From Oscillospiraceae bacterium (GTDB taxonomy: Bacteria > Bacillota > Clostridia > Oscillospirales > CAG-272), in NCBI GenBank assembly GCA_015064005.1, contig SVTA01000004.1, positions 1-46,032 on the forward strand: 46,032 nt of DNA, written 5' to 3'. A program made the position numbers and the translations under genes. The stretch's first letter is position 1. Each line of letters opens with the position of its first letter. The notes under the pieces were generated by a model, which searched no databases, was not told where the DNA came from, and saw only the letters and a list, made by a program, of their open reading frames with translations. Positions 9,372 through 18,662 of this stretch are shown here, in pieces.

Positions 9372-9905
9372 TTATTCCTTCACGAATTTCTCGTGATAGG
9401 CCTCAATACATTCGGCAACGATGCGCTCTGCCTCCTCGCGGTCAAACAGGGTCTTGACGGCGGTCTGCTTATTTTCCAGCTGCTTGTAAACCGAGAAAAA
9501 GTGCATGATCTCGTCAAAAATGTGAGGCGGCATTTCATCAATGGAGCGGATGTGGTTGTAGGTGGGATCAGAAAAGGGAATGGCGATAATTTTGTCATCC
9601 ACGTGGCCGTCATCCAGCATACGCATGACGCCGATGGGGTACACGCGCACCAGCGTCAGGGGCTGAATGGGGCGGTTGCAGAGCACCAGCACGTCCAAGG
9701 GGTCGCCGTCATCGGCGTAGGTGCGGGGGATGAAGCCATAATTGGCGGGATAGTGGGTGGAGGTGTACAGCACGCGGTCAAGGCGCAGGAGGCCGGTGTA
9801 TTTGTCCAGCTCATATTTGCATTGGCTGTCCTTGGAGATCTCAATAACGCAGGAAAAATCGTTGGGGGTGATCTGCGCGGGGTCCATATCGTGCCAGATA
9901 TTCAT
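9372..9905 (-). CDS. ppa: Inorganic pyrophosphatase (family I)
   Basis: CVIEISKDSQCKYELDKYTGLLRLDRVLYTSTHYPANYGFIPRTYADDGDPLDVLVL. Confidence 0.96.
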   Translation of the reverse strand: MNIWHDMDPAQITPNDFSCVIEISKDSQCKYELDKYTGLLRLDRVLYTSTHYPANYGFIPRTYADDGDPLDVLVLCNRPIQPLTLVRVYPIGVMRMLDDGHVDDKIIAIPFSDPTYNHIRSIDEMPPHIFDEIMHFFSVYKQLENKQTAVKTLFDREEAERIVAECIEAYHEKFVKE

Positions 9906-9917
9906 AATAAATCCTCC

Positions 9918-11207
9918 TTATTTAATAAATTCAAATTCGAAATCGTAAATGTTGACGGTGTGGCCGTCCACGCAGCCCTTCTCCTCCAGCAGCTTGATGA
10001 CGCCGTGGCGGATCAATGCCCGCTGGAAGTAGGTGAGGGACTCGTAATTATCAAAGTTGGTGCGACCCATCAGGTCGATGAGCCACTTGCCTTCTACAAA
10101 GAAGGTGTTGTTCTCCCGGCGCACGGTGGTTTCCAGCACGGCGGCGGGGTCGATATCCTCCTCGGCCACCTCGCTTTCAAATACCGTAAGCGGGGGCAGA
10201 TCGCGCAGACGCTCGGCGACGGTTTTGACCAGCGTATCGAGATTTTCACCAGTGACGGCGGAAACGTACAGCAGCTCCCAGCCGTTTTCCCTGACAAAGG
10301 CCTCGAAGGCGGGAATATCCACCAGCTCCTCGTCAATGGAGTCACATTTGTTGGCTACGATGATCTGGGGGCGTGTGGCAAGCTGCTCGCTGTAGCGGGC
10401 AAGCTCGTGGTTGATGGTGAGAATGTCTTCCTTGGGATCTCGTCCCTCCGAGGCGGAAATATCCACCACGTGCAGCAGCAGCCGACAGCGCTCCACGTGC
10501 CGCAGGAAGGCGTGACCGAGTCCCGCGCCGTCCGCCGCACCCTCAATGAGACCGGGGATATCGGCGGCAACGAAGCCTGCTTCGCCACCGGTGCGTACCA
10601 CGCCCAGATTGGGGGAAAGGGTGGTGAAGTGGTAGGCGGCGATCTTCGGCCGCGCCGAGCTGATGCGGGAAAGAATGGAGGATTTGCCTACGCTGGGCAT
10701 GCCAATGAGGCCCACGTCGGCCAGCATCTTCAGCTCCAATATCAGCTCCCGCTCCTCACCCTTGGTGCCGTTTTTGGCGAACATAGGCACTTGACGGGTG
10801 GGGGTGGCAAAATGCTTGTTGCCCCAGCCGCCGCGTCCGCCGCGGCAGCAGATAAAGGGCTCGTCATCGGACATATCCTTGATGATCTTGCCCGTTTCCG
10901 CATCGCGGATCAGCGTGCCTGCGGGCACCAGGATCACCACGTCCTCGGCGGTGGCGCCATGGAATTTCTCGCCGCTGCCGTTGCCGCCGTTTTTGGCCAC
11001 GAATTTGCGGTGGTCGCGGAAAAAGAGCAGTGTGGTGGCACCGGGATCGACCTTGAAGACGATGTTGCCGCCGTGGCCGCCGTCACCGCCGGAGGGGCCG
11101 CCCTTGGAAACGTATTTCTCGCGATGGAAGGCCACGGCACCGTCGCCGCCGTCACCGGCCTTCACGTAGATTTTGGTTTTGTCTATGATTCGTTCGGCAT
11201 CACGCAT
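9918..11207 (-). CDS. obg: GTPase Obg
   Basis: DKTKIYVKAGDGGDGAVAFHREKYVSKGGPSGGDGGHGGNIVF, GMPSVGKSSILSRIS, NKCDSIDEE, OCT domain at C-terminus. Confidence 0.96.
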   Translation of the reverse strand: MRDAERIIDKTKIYVKAGDGGDGAVAFHREKYVSKGGPSGGDGGHGGNIVFKVDPGATTLLFFRDHRKFVAKNGGNGSGEKFHGATAEDVVILVPAGTLIRDAETGKIIKDMSDDEPFICCRGGRGGWGNKHFATPTRQVPMFAKNGTKGEERELILELKMLADVGLIGMPSVGKSSILSRISSARPKIAAYHFTTLSPNLGVVRTGGEAGFVAADIPGLIEGAADGAGLGHAFLRHVERCRLLLHVVDISASEGRDPKEDILTINHELARYSEQLATRPQIIVANKCDSIDEELVDIPAFEAFVRENGWELLYVSAVTGENLDTLVKTVAERLRDLPPLTVFESEVAEEDIDPAAVLETTVRRENNTFFVEGKWLIDLMGRTNFDNYESLTYFQRALIRHGVIKLLEEKGCVDGHTVNIYDFEFEFIK

Positions 11208-12537
11208 CGGGTACCTCCTCGCCTTTCTGGCGAATGATCAGCTTAATGGGCGTGCCCCGGAAGCCAAAGGTCTCCCGCAGGCAGTTCTCGATATATCTCT
11301 GATAAGAGAAGTGGAACAGCTCTGCGTTGTTGCAGAAAATGACGAAGGTGGGGGGCGCTACCTTGATCTGGGTCATATAGTAGACCTTCAGGCGGCGACC
11401 CTTGTCGGAGGGGGGCTGCACCTTGGTGGTGGCATCGCCCAGCACGTCATTGAGCATGCCGGTGGACACGCGCATGCGGGATTGATTGTAAACGTAGAGA
11501 ATGTGCTCGAAAATATTGGGGATGCGCTGGCCGGTTTTGGCGGAGACAAAGAGGAGCGGCGCGTACTGCATATACCCCAGCGCCTCGTAGACGCGCTTGG
11601 TGTATTCGTTGACGGTGCTGTTGTCCTTTTCCACCGTGTCCCATTTGTTCACGAGAATGATGCAGGCCTTGCCCGCCTCATGGGCGATGCCGGCAATGCG
11701 CTCGTCCTGCTCGGTGACGCCCTCGGCGGCATCGATCATGATGAGGCACACGTCCGCCCGCTCCACCGCCATGTGGGCGCGGAGCACGCTGTATTTCTCA
11801 ATGGCGTCATTCACCTTGGACTGGCGGCGGATGCCGGCGGTGTCAATGAAGGTAAATTTGCCGTATTCGTTCTCCATTTCGGTATCTACAGCATCGCGGG
11901 TGGTGCCGGCAATGTCGGAAACGATGACGCGCTGACTGCCCACGAAGCGGTTGATGATGGAGGATTTGCCCGCGTTGGGCTTGCCAATGACGGCCACCTT
12001 GATGCTGTCGTCCTCCTCCTCGTCATTCACTTCGCCGGGGAGCAGCTCCAGCACGGCGTCCAGCACGTCGCCGGTGCCGCTGCCGTGAACCGAGGAAACA
12101 GCGATGGGGTCGGTATCCAGCCCCAGCTCGTAGAACTCGTAAAACTCAAAGGGTAGCGCGCCCACACGGTCGCACTTGTTGATGGCAAGCACAATGGGCT
12201 TGCCGCTTTTTTTCAGCATGACGGCCACGTCGCGGTCGGCGGCGGTGACGCCGGTGCGGATGTCGCAAAGGAAGATGATGACGTCGGCGCTCTCGATGGC
12301 CAGCTCTGCCTGGAATTTCATCTGGGAGAGAATGACGTCGTTGGTCTTTGGCTCAATGCCGCCGGTGTCGATGAGGGTCAGCTTTTTGCCGCACCACTCG
12401 CACTCGCCGTAGATGCGGTCACGGGTGACGCCGGGGGTGTCCTCTACAATGGAGCGGCGCTCGCCGATGAGCTTGTTAAAAAACGTGCTTTTGCCCACAT
12501 TGGGGCGGCCCACGATGGCCACAATGGGTTTTGACAT
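11200..12537 (-). CDS. der: Ribosome biogenesis GTPase Der (EngA)
   Basis: Two G domains: MSKPIVAIVGRPNVGKSTFFNKLIGERRSIVEDTPGVTRDRIYG and VAVIGKPNAGKSSIINRFVGSQRVIVSDIAGTTRDAVD. Start set at MSKPIV (12537). Confidence 0.96.
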   Translation of the reverse strand: MSKPIVAIVGRPNVGKSTFFNKLIGERRSIVEDTPGVTRDRIYGECEWCGKKLTLIDTGGIEPKTNDVILSQMKFQAELAIESADVIIFLCDIRTGVTAADRDVAVMLKKSGKPIVLAINKCDRVGALPFEFYEFYELGLDTDPIAVSSVHGSGTGDVLDAVLELLPGEVNDEEEDDSIKVAVIGKPNAGKSSIINRFVGSQRVIVSDIAGTTRDAVDTEMENEYGKFTFIDTAGIRRQSKVNDAIEKYSVLRAHMAVERADVCLIMIDAAEGVTEQDERIAGIAHEAGKACIILVNKWDTVEKDNSTVNEYTKRVYEALGYMQYAPLLFVSAKTGQRIPNIFEHILYVYNQSRMRVSTGMLNDVLGDATTKVQPPSDKGRRLKVYYMTQIKVAPPTFVIFCNNAELFHFSYQRYIENCLRETFGFRGTPIKLIIRQKGEEVPDA

Positions 12538-12559
12538 AGGAAGCACCTCGATTCTGTCG

Positions 12560-13885
12560 TTAGTAGGGGGCGGCCACGCCAAGGAGGGCGGCCAGCAGGG
12601 CAGCGCCGTCGTTTCTGACGGTTTCGATGGGGACGGAAAGATGGGCGGAAAGCTCCTGTGGCGTCATACCGCAAAGGAACAGATCCCGCTCGGCGCGCAG
12701 GGTGTTTTCGGAAATGAGCAGCGTGTCGCCCAGCGCCTTTCCTTGCAGCTGCTCGGCCATATCCTTGCCCGTCAGCAGCCCCGCCACGGTGATCTCCGGG
12801 CCGAAGAAGTTGTTTTCGATTTCAAATACCTGCACGGAAAGCCACGGCACGCGGGCGGTGAGCATTTCGGAAAGCAGGCGGAGTGTGGGCGCCGCTGCCT
12901 TTCCGGTGGCGATCGATACCGTGCGGTGCTGCGGGGGCGGATCGGGCAGATAATCGGTGAGGTAGTCAAGCTCCGCGGCGAATTCCGCCATCAGAGAGCG
13001 AAGCAAGCCCACGCCGTTTTCGATCTGCTCGTAGTCGCCGTAGTAGCTTTCTTCCGGCAGCGGGAGCCCCGCCTTGAGGTAAAACTCGTCCGCGCAGCAA
13101 AAGAGGCGGTTGCCGATTTCCTGCTCCAGACGATCGCCCACGGCGTTCACCTGAGTGATCACGGCGCGGCACTCCTCCGGCGTGAAGGGGGTGAGGGGGT
13201 AAAGCCCCTCGCGGTAGCGGGTCAGCCCCGCCGGCACCACGGAAACGCTGGAGAGGGCAGGGGAGAGCGCGGCGAGATCGGTCATTGTGCGGTCAAGCTC
13301 GGCGCCGTCGTTGACACCGCGGCAAAGCACGATCTGTCCGCAAAGGCGAATGCCTGCCTCCGCCAGTCGGGTGAGATAGGAAAGCACCTCGCCGGCACGG
13401 CGGTTTTTCATCATATCGCACCGCAGCGCGGGGTTGGTAGTATGCACCGATACGTTGACGGGGGAAATGTGCATTTTGATGATGCGGTCGATATCCTTGT
13501 CCCGCAGGTTGGTGAGGGTGATATAATTGCCGTGGAGGAAGGAAAGGCGGGCGTCGTCGTCCTTGAAATAGAGGGTTTCCCGCAGCCCCTTCGGAAGCTG
13601 GTCGATAAAGCAGAAGATGCATTTATTTTGGCAGCGCTGCTTCTTGTCCATCAGCGGGGTCTCAAATTGCAGGCCGATGTCGTCGTATTCCGCCTTGCGG
13701 ATGGTGAGGGAAAGGGGCGCCTCGTCTCTCCGGAGGGTGAGGGTGACGGCCTTTTCGGCCAGATAAAAGCGGTAATCCAGCACGTCCTCAATGTCATTGC
13801 CGTTGATGGCAACCAGCACGTCGCCGGGCAGCACGCCTGCTTTTTCCGCAAGACTCCGGGACTCTACCGCGCAAATTTTGACCAT
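12560..13885 (-). CDS. DUF512 family protein: N-terminal PDZ-like domain, radical SAM-type CxxxCxxC motif
   Basis: MVKICAVESRSLAEKAGVLPGDVLVAINGNDIEDVLDY; RCQNKCIFCFIDQLPKGLRETLYFKDDDARLSFLHGNYITLTNL; DUF512-like C-terminus (YYGDYEQIENGVGLLRSL, GLLTGKDM). Confidence 0.9.
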   Translation of the reverse strand: MVKICAVESRSLAEKAGVLPGDVLVAINGNDIEDVLDYRFYLAEKAVTLTLRRDEAPLSLTIRKAEYDDIGLQFETPLMDKKQRCQNKCIFCFIDQLPKGLRETLYFKDDDARLSFLHGNYITLTNLRDKDIDRIIKMHISPVNVSVHTTNPALRCDMMKNRRAGEVLSYLTRLAEAGIRLCGQIVLCRGVNDGAELDRTMTDLAALSPALSSVSVVPAGLTRYREGLYPLTPFTPEECRAVITQVNAVGDRLEQEIGNRLFCCADEFYLKAGLPLPEESYYGDYEQIENGVGLLRSLMAEFAAELDYLTDYLPDPPPQHRTVSIATGKAAAPTLRLLSEMLTARVPWLSVQVFEIENNFFGPEITVAGLLTGKDMAEQLQGKALGDTLLISENTLRAERDLFLCGMTPQELSAHLSVPIETVRNDGAALLAALLGVAAPY

Positions 13886-13927
13886 ATCCTCGCCTCCTTC
13901 TCGTTGCAAAGTATCCTTAACTAAACT

Positions 13928-13956
13928 ATTATATCACATTTTTACCGATTTGTCAA
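13928..13956 (-). promoter_or_regulatory. Promoter of the DUF512-der-obg-ppa operon
   Basis: On the minus strand TTGACA-17-TATAAT with TGA extended -10. Confidence 0.8.
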
Positions 13957-14119
13957 AGGGCACGGCGGGATTTTTCAAAAGTCCGGTTTTGAGCGGTTTT
14001 CTTTATAAAATGTTAACAAAATGACCACATCCGATTCATTTATATCCCGTATTCTGTGTATAGAATCACCAAAATGAGTAAGATGCCCTATCGTTTCAAT
14101 TTGTTTTAAGGAGGACGCT

Positions 14120-14866
14120 ATGAAAAGAACGTTATCACTTTTACTTGCAATGCTGCTGTGCGCCCTGCTGTTTGTAGGGTGCAAGCCCGCCGTGAAGGTC
14201 GACCTTATCGGCGGCGTGTCGCTCCGGGGCTTCGCGGATTTTCTTGACGCGGAGCATATGGTGCCGGAAATTGCCAGCTATCAATTTTGTGAACGGATGG
14301 GGGCGTATGAATATCCGGAAGAACTCAAAGCCAAGCACGGCGGAACGATTGAGGTTAGCTGCGGTTGCTATGACAATTTCCCCGGTGGCGGAAGCTATGT
14401 AACGAGCATATATTTCAGCTATAGCACCGGCTCCTCGGAGTTGAGAGATGGCAAATGGCGTCACATCAAAAGCTTTGAAGCCCAAGTGGAAATGATAGGG
14501 ATGTCAATGCCGTTTGGCATTACCTTTCAGGATACGATGACAGACGCTTTCAAAAAAATAGGCATCGGGGAAGGTCATTGCGCTGCCATTATTTCCAATT
14601 TCGAGGGGACGGCGGAGGAGACCACGCTTCTTTATCAGCAAGACGGCATATCGTTATCTTTGAGTAGGGAATTGAATTACGACTGGGAAGGCATCGAGGA
14701 GGGTGATAACGCCAAAAGCGTTTTTCATCGACTGGATTATGCGGAGAGTCAATCTGCCAAGCGTTCGGATGGCCAACCGATGGAGGTCGTGCGTACCGTT
14801 AGTCTTTGGTTCCGTGAAGGGCAGCCACTTTATAAGATTAAGGCGCTTGTGTTGGAAGAGCATTGA
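14120..14866 (+). CDS. Hypothetical lipoprotein
   Basis: MKRTLSLLLAMLLCALLFVGCKPAV signal peptide with lipobox (LFVGC); AAGGAGGA ribosome-binding site upstream. Confidence 0.75.
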   Translation: MKRTLSLLLAMLLCALLFVGCKPAVKVDLIGGVSLRGFADFLDAEHMVPEIASYQFCERMGAYEYPEELKAKHGGTIEVSCGCYDNFPGGGSYVTSIYFSYSTGSSELRDGKWRHIKSFEAQVEMIGMSMPFGITFQDTMTDAFKKIGIGEGHCAAIISNFEGTAEETTLLYQQDGISLSLSRELNYDWEGIEEGDNAKSVFHRLDYAESQSAKRSDGQPMEVVRTVSLWFREGQPLYKIKALVLEEH

Positions 14867-14950
14867 GCAAGCCCTTGATGCGGTACGGCAAGTGATTCCT
14901 ATGTATTTTTATCCATTCAAAATCACTTCATGATACAATAATGAAGCAAC

Positions 14951-14980
14951 TGCGCCGGGGGATTTGATTCTCCCGGCGCA
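14951..14980 (+). terminator. Hairpin after the lipoprotein gene, probable terminator
   Basis: TGCGCCGGG...CCCGGCGCA inverted repeat; U-tract weak. Confidence 0.5.
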
Positions 14981-15038
14981 TACATGCAGTTTTTGCTGAT
15001 TTTATGCAAAAAATCGCAAAAAAATCTGCAAAAAAGTA

Positions 15039-15067
15039 TTGACAAGCAAAACCGAGTGTGCTATACT
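15039..15067 (+). promoter_or_regulatory. Promoter of the ilv-leu operon
   Basis: TTGACA (15039-15044), 17-nt spacer, TATACT (15062-15067) with TGC extended -10; preceded by three phased A-tracts. Confidence 0.85.
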
Positions 15068-15097
15068 GTTTACAATCTTTTTTTGAGGTGCGGAAAA

Positions 15098-15235
15098 ATG
15101 GCCTTTGCATGTGCAAATATCATCGCCATTCTAAGCGCTATTCTAATTCTAGACGTACGAGTCGTACGCGAGAATGAGGATAGTGCTGAAAGTTGCGCCT
15201 TGATTTGCAAAGCAAAGGAGTATCCCGCCGCATAA
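15098..15235 (+). CDS. Branched-chain amino acid leader peptide (45 aa) of the ilv-leu operon
   Basis: MAFACANIIAILSAILILDVRVVRENEDSAESCALICKAKEYPAA; 11 of 16 residues in IIAILSAILILDVRVV are Ile/Leu/Val; located between the promoter and an intrinsic terminator upstream of ilvB. Confidence 0.8.
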   Translation: MAFACANIIAILSAILILDVRVVRENEDSAESCALICKAKEYPAA

Positions 15236-15292
15236 GTGTCGTGTATTTTATCATACCACACACGGCCGGGTCAACAGTCTTTCGTCTATGCA

Positions 15293-15335
15293 AGCCTTAC
15301 GGTCTTACTTTCAGACCGTAGGGCTATTATTTTTG
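15293..15335 (+). terminator. Attenuator (intrinsic terminator) of the ilv-leu operon
   Basis: AGCCTTACGGTCT-TACTTTC-AGACCGTAGGGCT (13 bp including one T-G), followed by ATTATTTTTG. Confidence 0.88.
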
Positions 15336-15377
15336 CAATTTTAAAACGTTCATTTCCCTGAAAAGGAGGATATTAAA

Positions 15378-17087
15378 ATGAAGTTAACCGGCGCGCAAAT
15401 TCTGATGGAGTGCCTGCTGGAGCAGGAGGTGGATACCATCTTCGGGTATCCCGGCGGCACCATTCTCAACGTTTACGACGCTCTGTACCGCTACAGCGAC
15501 AAGATCAAGCACGTGCTGACTGCCCATGAGCAGGGCGCTGCCCACGCCGCTGACGGCTACGCCAGAAGCACCGGCAAGGTGGGCGTATGCTTTGCCACCT
15601 CCGGCCCCGGTGCCACCAACCTGACCACCGGCATTGCCACTGCCCATATGGACTCTGCTCCCGTGGTGTTCATTTCCTGCAACGTGCCCCGCGGCCTCAT
15701 TGGAAAGGACTCCTTCCAGGAGGTGGATATTACGGGTATCACCATGCCCATCACCAAATGCAACTACATCGTGGATGATGTGACCAAGCTGGCCGATACC
15801 GTCAGAGCCGCCTTTGCCATCGCCAAAAGCGGCAGACCCGGCCCCGTGTTCATCGATATTCTGAAGGATGCCACCGGTGCCAAGTGCGAGTTTGAGCCGT
15901 TGCCCCGGGATCAGCATTACACCCAAGGCAAGCTTGGCGCTATGATGCGTCGCTCCTCTCAGAATTTCAAGGCGCCCGAGGTCAACGTGAAGGATATCGA
16001 AACGCTGGCCGAGATGATCAAGAAATCCGAAAAGCCCCTGCTCATTTGCGGCGGCGGCGTGGTGCGCGGCAGAGCGCACAAGGAGTTCCTTGAATTTGCC
16101 GAGAAGATCGACTCTCCCGTTGCCATCACGCTGATGGGTGCGGGCGGTATCTGCGGCCGCAACCCCCTTGCTACCGGCATGATCGGCATGCACGGCACCC
16201 AAGCCTCCAATATGGCCTGTGATGCCTGCGACCTGCTGATCTCCGTGGGCTGTCGCTTCTCGGATCGTGTGGCGCTTGCCCCCAAGACCTTTGCAAAGCA
16301 GGCCAAGATTGTACAGATCGATATCGACCGCGCCGAGATCAACAAGAACGTGAAAACAGACCACCACATTGTGGGCGATGCCAAGCGCGTGCTTGCCATG
16401 CTGAACGAGCTGGTGGAGCCCGCCGATCACAGCGAGTGGAAGAAGTACGTCTTCTCCTTCAAGACCGAGACCGAGTACGACGAGGGTGGCGAGACCCTCA
16501 CACCCAAGCAGATCCTCACCTCCATCGCCAAGCTCCTGCCCCAGAATACGGTGGTGGCCACCGACGTGGGTCAGCATCAGATGTGGGCCATTCAGCACTT
16601 CCGCTTTGATTATCCCGGTCAGCTCCTCACCTCCGGCGGCTTCGGTACCATGGGCTTCGGCCTCGGTGCCGCCATCGGTGCCAAGATGGGCAACCCCGAT
16701 AAGGCTGTCATCCACATCACCGGCGACGGCAGCTTCCGCATGAACTGCAACGAGCTTGCCACCGTGCAGGATTATAACGTGCCGATCATCACCTTTGTCT
16801 TTAACAACAACACCCTCGGTATGGTGCGCCAGTGGCAGACCCTCATCTACGACAAGCGCTATTCCGAGACCACCCTCAAGCACCGCGGCCCCGACTTTGT
16901 GGCGCTGGCCAAATCCTACGGCCTCGGCGGCGCCCACGTGTCCAATGTGGCAGAGCTGGAGGCGGCGATCCACGAGGCCATGGCTTGCGGTCACGGCTAC
17001 GTGATCGATTGCGCCATTGATATGGATGAGAAGGTGCGCCCCATGGTAGGCGGTGGCTCTCACATCACCGACTTTATGCTTTCCTGA
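15378..17087 (+). CDS. ilvB: Acetolactate synthase large subunit
   Basis: MKLTGAQILMECLLEQEVDTIFGYPGGTILNVYDALY...HEQGAAHAADGYARSTGKVGVCFATSGPGATNLTTGIATAHMDSAPVV; TPP motif GDGSFRMNCNELATVQDYNVPIITFVFNN. Confidence 0.97.
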   Translation: MKLTGAQILMECLLEQEVDTIFGYPGGTILNVYDALYRYSDKIKHVLTAHEQGAAHAADGYARSTGKVGVCFATSGPGATNLTTGIATAHMDSAPVVFISCNVPRGLIGKDSFQEVDITGITMPITKCNYIVDDVTKLADTVRAAFAIAKSGRPGPVFIDILKDATGAKCEFEPLPRDQHYTQGKLGAMMRRSSQNFKAPEVNVKDIETLAEMIKKSEKPLLICGGGVVRGRAHKEFLEFAEKIDSPVAITLMGAGGICGRNPLATGMIGMHGTQASNMACDACDLLISVGCRFSDRVALAPKTFAKQAKIVQIDIDRAEINKNVKTDHHIVGDAKRVLAMLNELVEPADHSEWKKYVFSFKTETEYDEGGETLTPKQILTSIAKLLPQNTVVATDVGQHQMWAIQHFRFDYPGQLLTSGGFGTMGFGLGAAIGAKMGNPDKAVIHITGDGSFRMNCNELATVQDYNVPIITFVFNNNTLGMVRQWQTLIYDKRYSETTLKHRGPDFVALAKSYGLGGAHVSNVAELEAAIHEAMACGHGYVIDCAIDMDEKVRPMVGGGSHITDFMLS

Positions 17088-17100
17088 AAGGAGATGCAGT

Positions 17101-17652
17101 ATGAACGAACTGAAAAGACAGACCCTGGCGATCCTCGTGGATAACGAGTCGGGCGTGCTTTCCCAGATCTCGCGCCTGTTTTCCCGCAAGGGCTTCAATA
17201 TCGAGTCCCTGGCCGTCGGTGCCACGGAATTTCCCGAAACCTCCCGCATTACCATCGAGGTCATGGCAGATGAGGATCAGGTACGGCTGCTTGCAAACCA
17301 GCTGCGCAAGCTGTTTCCCGTCCATTCCGTGAAGCTCCTCACCCCCGAAACCTCCATTCGCCGCGAGCTGGTGCTCTACAAGGTGCGCACTCCCGACAGT
17401 GCCGTGCGCAACGAGATCATCGGCATTGCCAATATCTTCCGCGCCAGCATCATTGACGTGGCGGTGGGTTCTATTACCCTGTCGGTGATCGGTGCCGAAT
17501 CCAAAACCGATGCAATGGAAAAGCTCCTGCGTGAATACGAAATTCTGGAGCTTGTCAGAACCGGAGTTGTTGCCCTTGAAAGAGGACAAGAAACGATAAA
17601 AGATGAAACAAAAGAAAAAGGAGAATTCGATTATGGCAAAAATGTATTATGA
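17101..17652 (+). CDS. ilvN: Acetolactate synthase small (regulatory) subunit
   Basis: [51 protein letters not shown] domain. Start at ATG 17101. Confidence 0.93.
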   Translation: MNELKRQTLAILVDNESGVLSQISRLFSRKGFNIESLAVGATEFPETSRITIEVMADEDQVRLLANQLRKLFPVHSVKLLTPETSIRRELVLYKVRTPDSAVRNEIIGIANIFRASIIDVAVGSITLSVIGAESKTDAMEKLLREYEILELVRTGVVALERGQETIKDETKEKGEFDYGKNVL

Positions 17653-18652
17653 AAAGGATTGCGACCTGAATAAGCTGACAGGTAAGACCATTGCGATCGT
17701 AGGCTACGGCTCTCAGGGTCACGCCCACGCGCTGAACCTCCGCGATTCCGGCTGTGATGTGATCATCGGCCTCAGAAAGGGCGGCAAGTCCTGGCCCGTT
17801 GCCGAGAAGGACGGCTTTGCTGTTTACACCGTGGCAGAGGCTACCCAGAAGGCGGATATCATCATGATCCTCATCAACGACGAGGCGCAGGGCGATATGT
17901 ACAAGAAGGACATTGCTCCTTACCTGACCGAGGGCAAGGCTCTGGCCTTCGCACACGGCTTCAACATCCGCTATAAGCAGATCGTTCCCCCCGCAGGCGT
18001 GGACGTGTTCATGGCTGCCCCCAAGGGCCCCGGTCACACCGTGCGCTCTCAGTTCGTAGCCGGTAAGGGCGTTCCTTGCCTGGTTGCCGTAGAGCAGAAT
18101 GCTACCGGCAAGGCTTACGACATTGCGCTTGCTTATATTGCAGGTATCGGCGGTGCCCGTGCCGGTATCCTTGAGACCACCATGAACGAGGAGACCGAAA
18201 CCGACCTCTTCGGCGAGCAGGCTGTGCTTTGCGGCGGTGTGGTAGACCTGATGCGTTGCGGCTTCGAGACGCTGGTTGAGGCCGGCTACAAGCCCGAGAA
18301 CGCTTACTTTGAGTGCATCCATGAGATGAAGCTGATCATCGACCTGATCAACAAGGGTGGCGTTGCCGCGATGAACTACTCGATTTCCGATACCGCCGAG
18401 TTCGGTGAGTACGTTTCCGGTCCTCGCGTGCTGCCTTATGAGCAGACCAAGGCCAACATGAAGGCAGTACTCAATGACATTCAGGACGGCACCTTTGCCG
18501 GCAAGTGGATCGCCGAGAACAAGAACGGCCGTTGCTTCTTCAACAGCAAGCGCGAGCAGCTGGCTAAGCACCAGATGGAGATCGTTGGAAAGCAGCTCCG
18601 CGAGCAGATGCTGTGGAAGAACGATACCGACCTCGACAGCGCATCCAAGTAA
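17633..18652 (+). CDS. ilvC: Ketol-acid reductoisomerase
   Basis: [54 protein letters not shown]; overlaps the ilvN 3' end by 20 nt. Confidence 0.96.
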   Translation: MAKMYYEKDCDLNKLTGKTIAIVGYGSQGHAHALNLRDSGCDVIIGLRKGGKSWPVAEKDGFAVYTVAEATQKADIIMILINDEAQGDMYKKDIAPYLTEGKALAFAHGFNIRYKQIVPPAGVDVFMAAPKGPGHTVRSQFVAGKGVPCLVAVEQNATGKAYDIALAYIAGIGGARAGILETTMNEETETDLFGEQAVLCGGVVDLMRCGFETLVEAGYKPENAYFECIHEMKLIIDLINKGGVAAMNYSISDTAEFGEYVSGPRVLPYEQTKANMKAVLNDIQDGTFAGKWIAENKNGRCFFNSKREQLAKHQMEIVGKQLREQMLWKNDTDLDSASK

Positions 18653-18662
18653 GGAGCTGTCG

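Noticed and set aside
9393-11237. 614-aa plus-strand ORF antisense to ppa/obg
   Set aside because: Shadow ORF opposite strongly conserved genes; low-complexity G/V/H-rich sequence.
15098-15235. Leader peptide ILILDVRVVRENE as a fragment of an SPFH/band-7 protein N-terminus
   Set aside because: Superficial resemblance to band-7 starts only; the ORF is 45 aa, directly between promoter and attenuator, and enriched in the operon's product amino acids.
15235-15377. T-box riboswitch upstream of ilvB
   Set aside because: No T-box consensus (AGGGTGGNACCGCG-like) or specifier-stem pattern found; the leader ORF with a BCAA codon run explains the terminator better.
15384-17264. 626-aa minus-strand ORF antisense to ilvB
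   Set aside because: Shadow ORF opposite ilvB, no domain signature.
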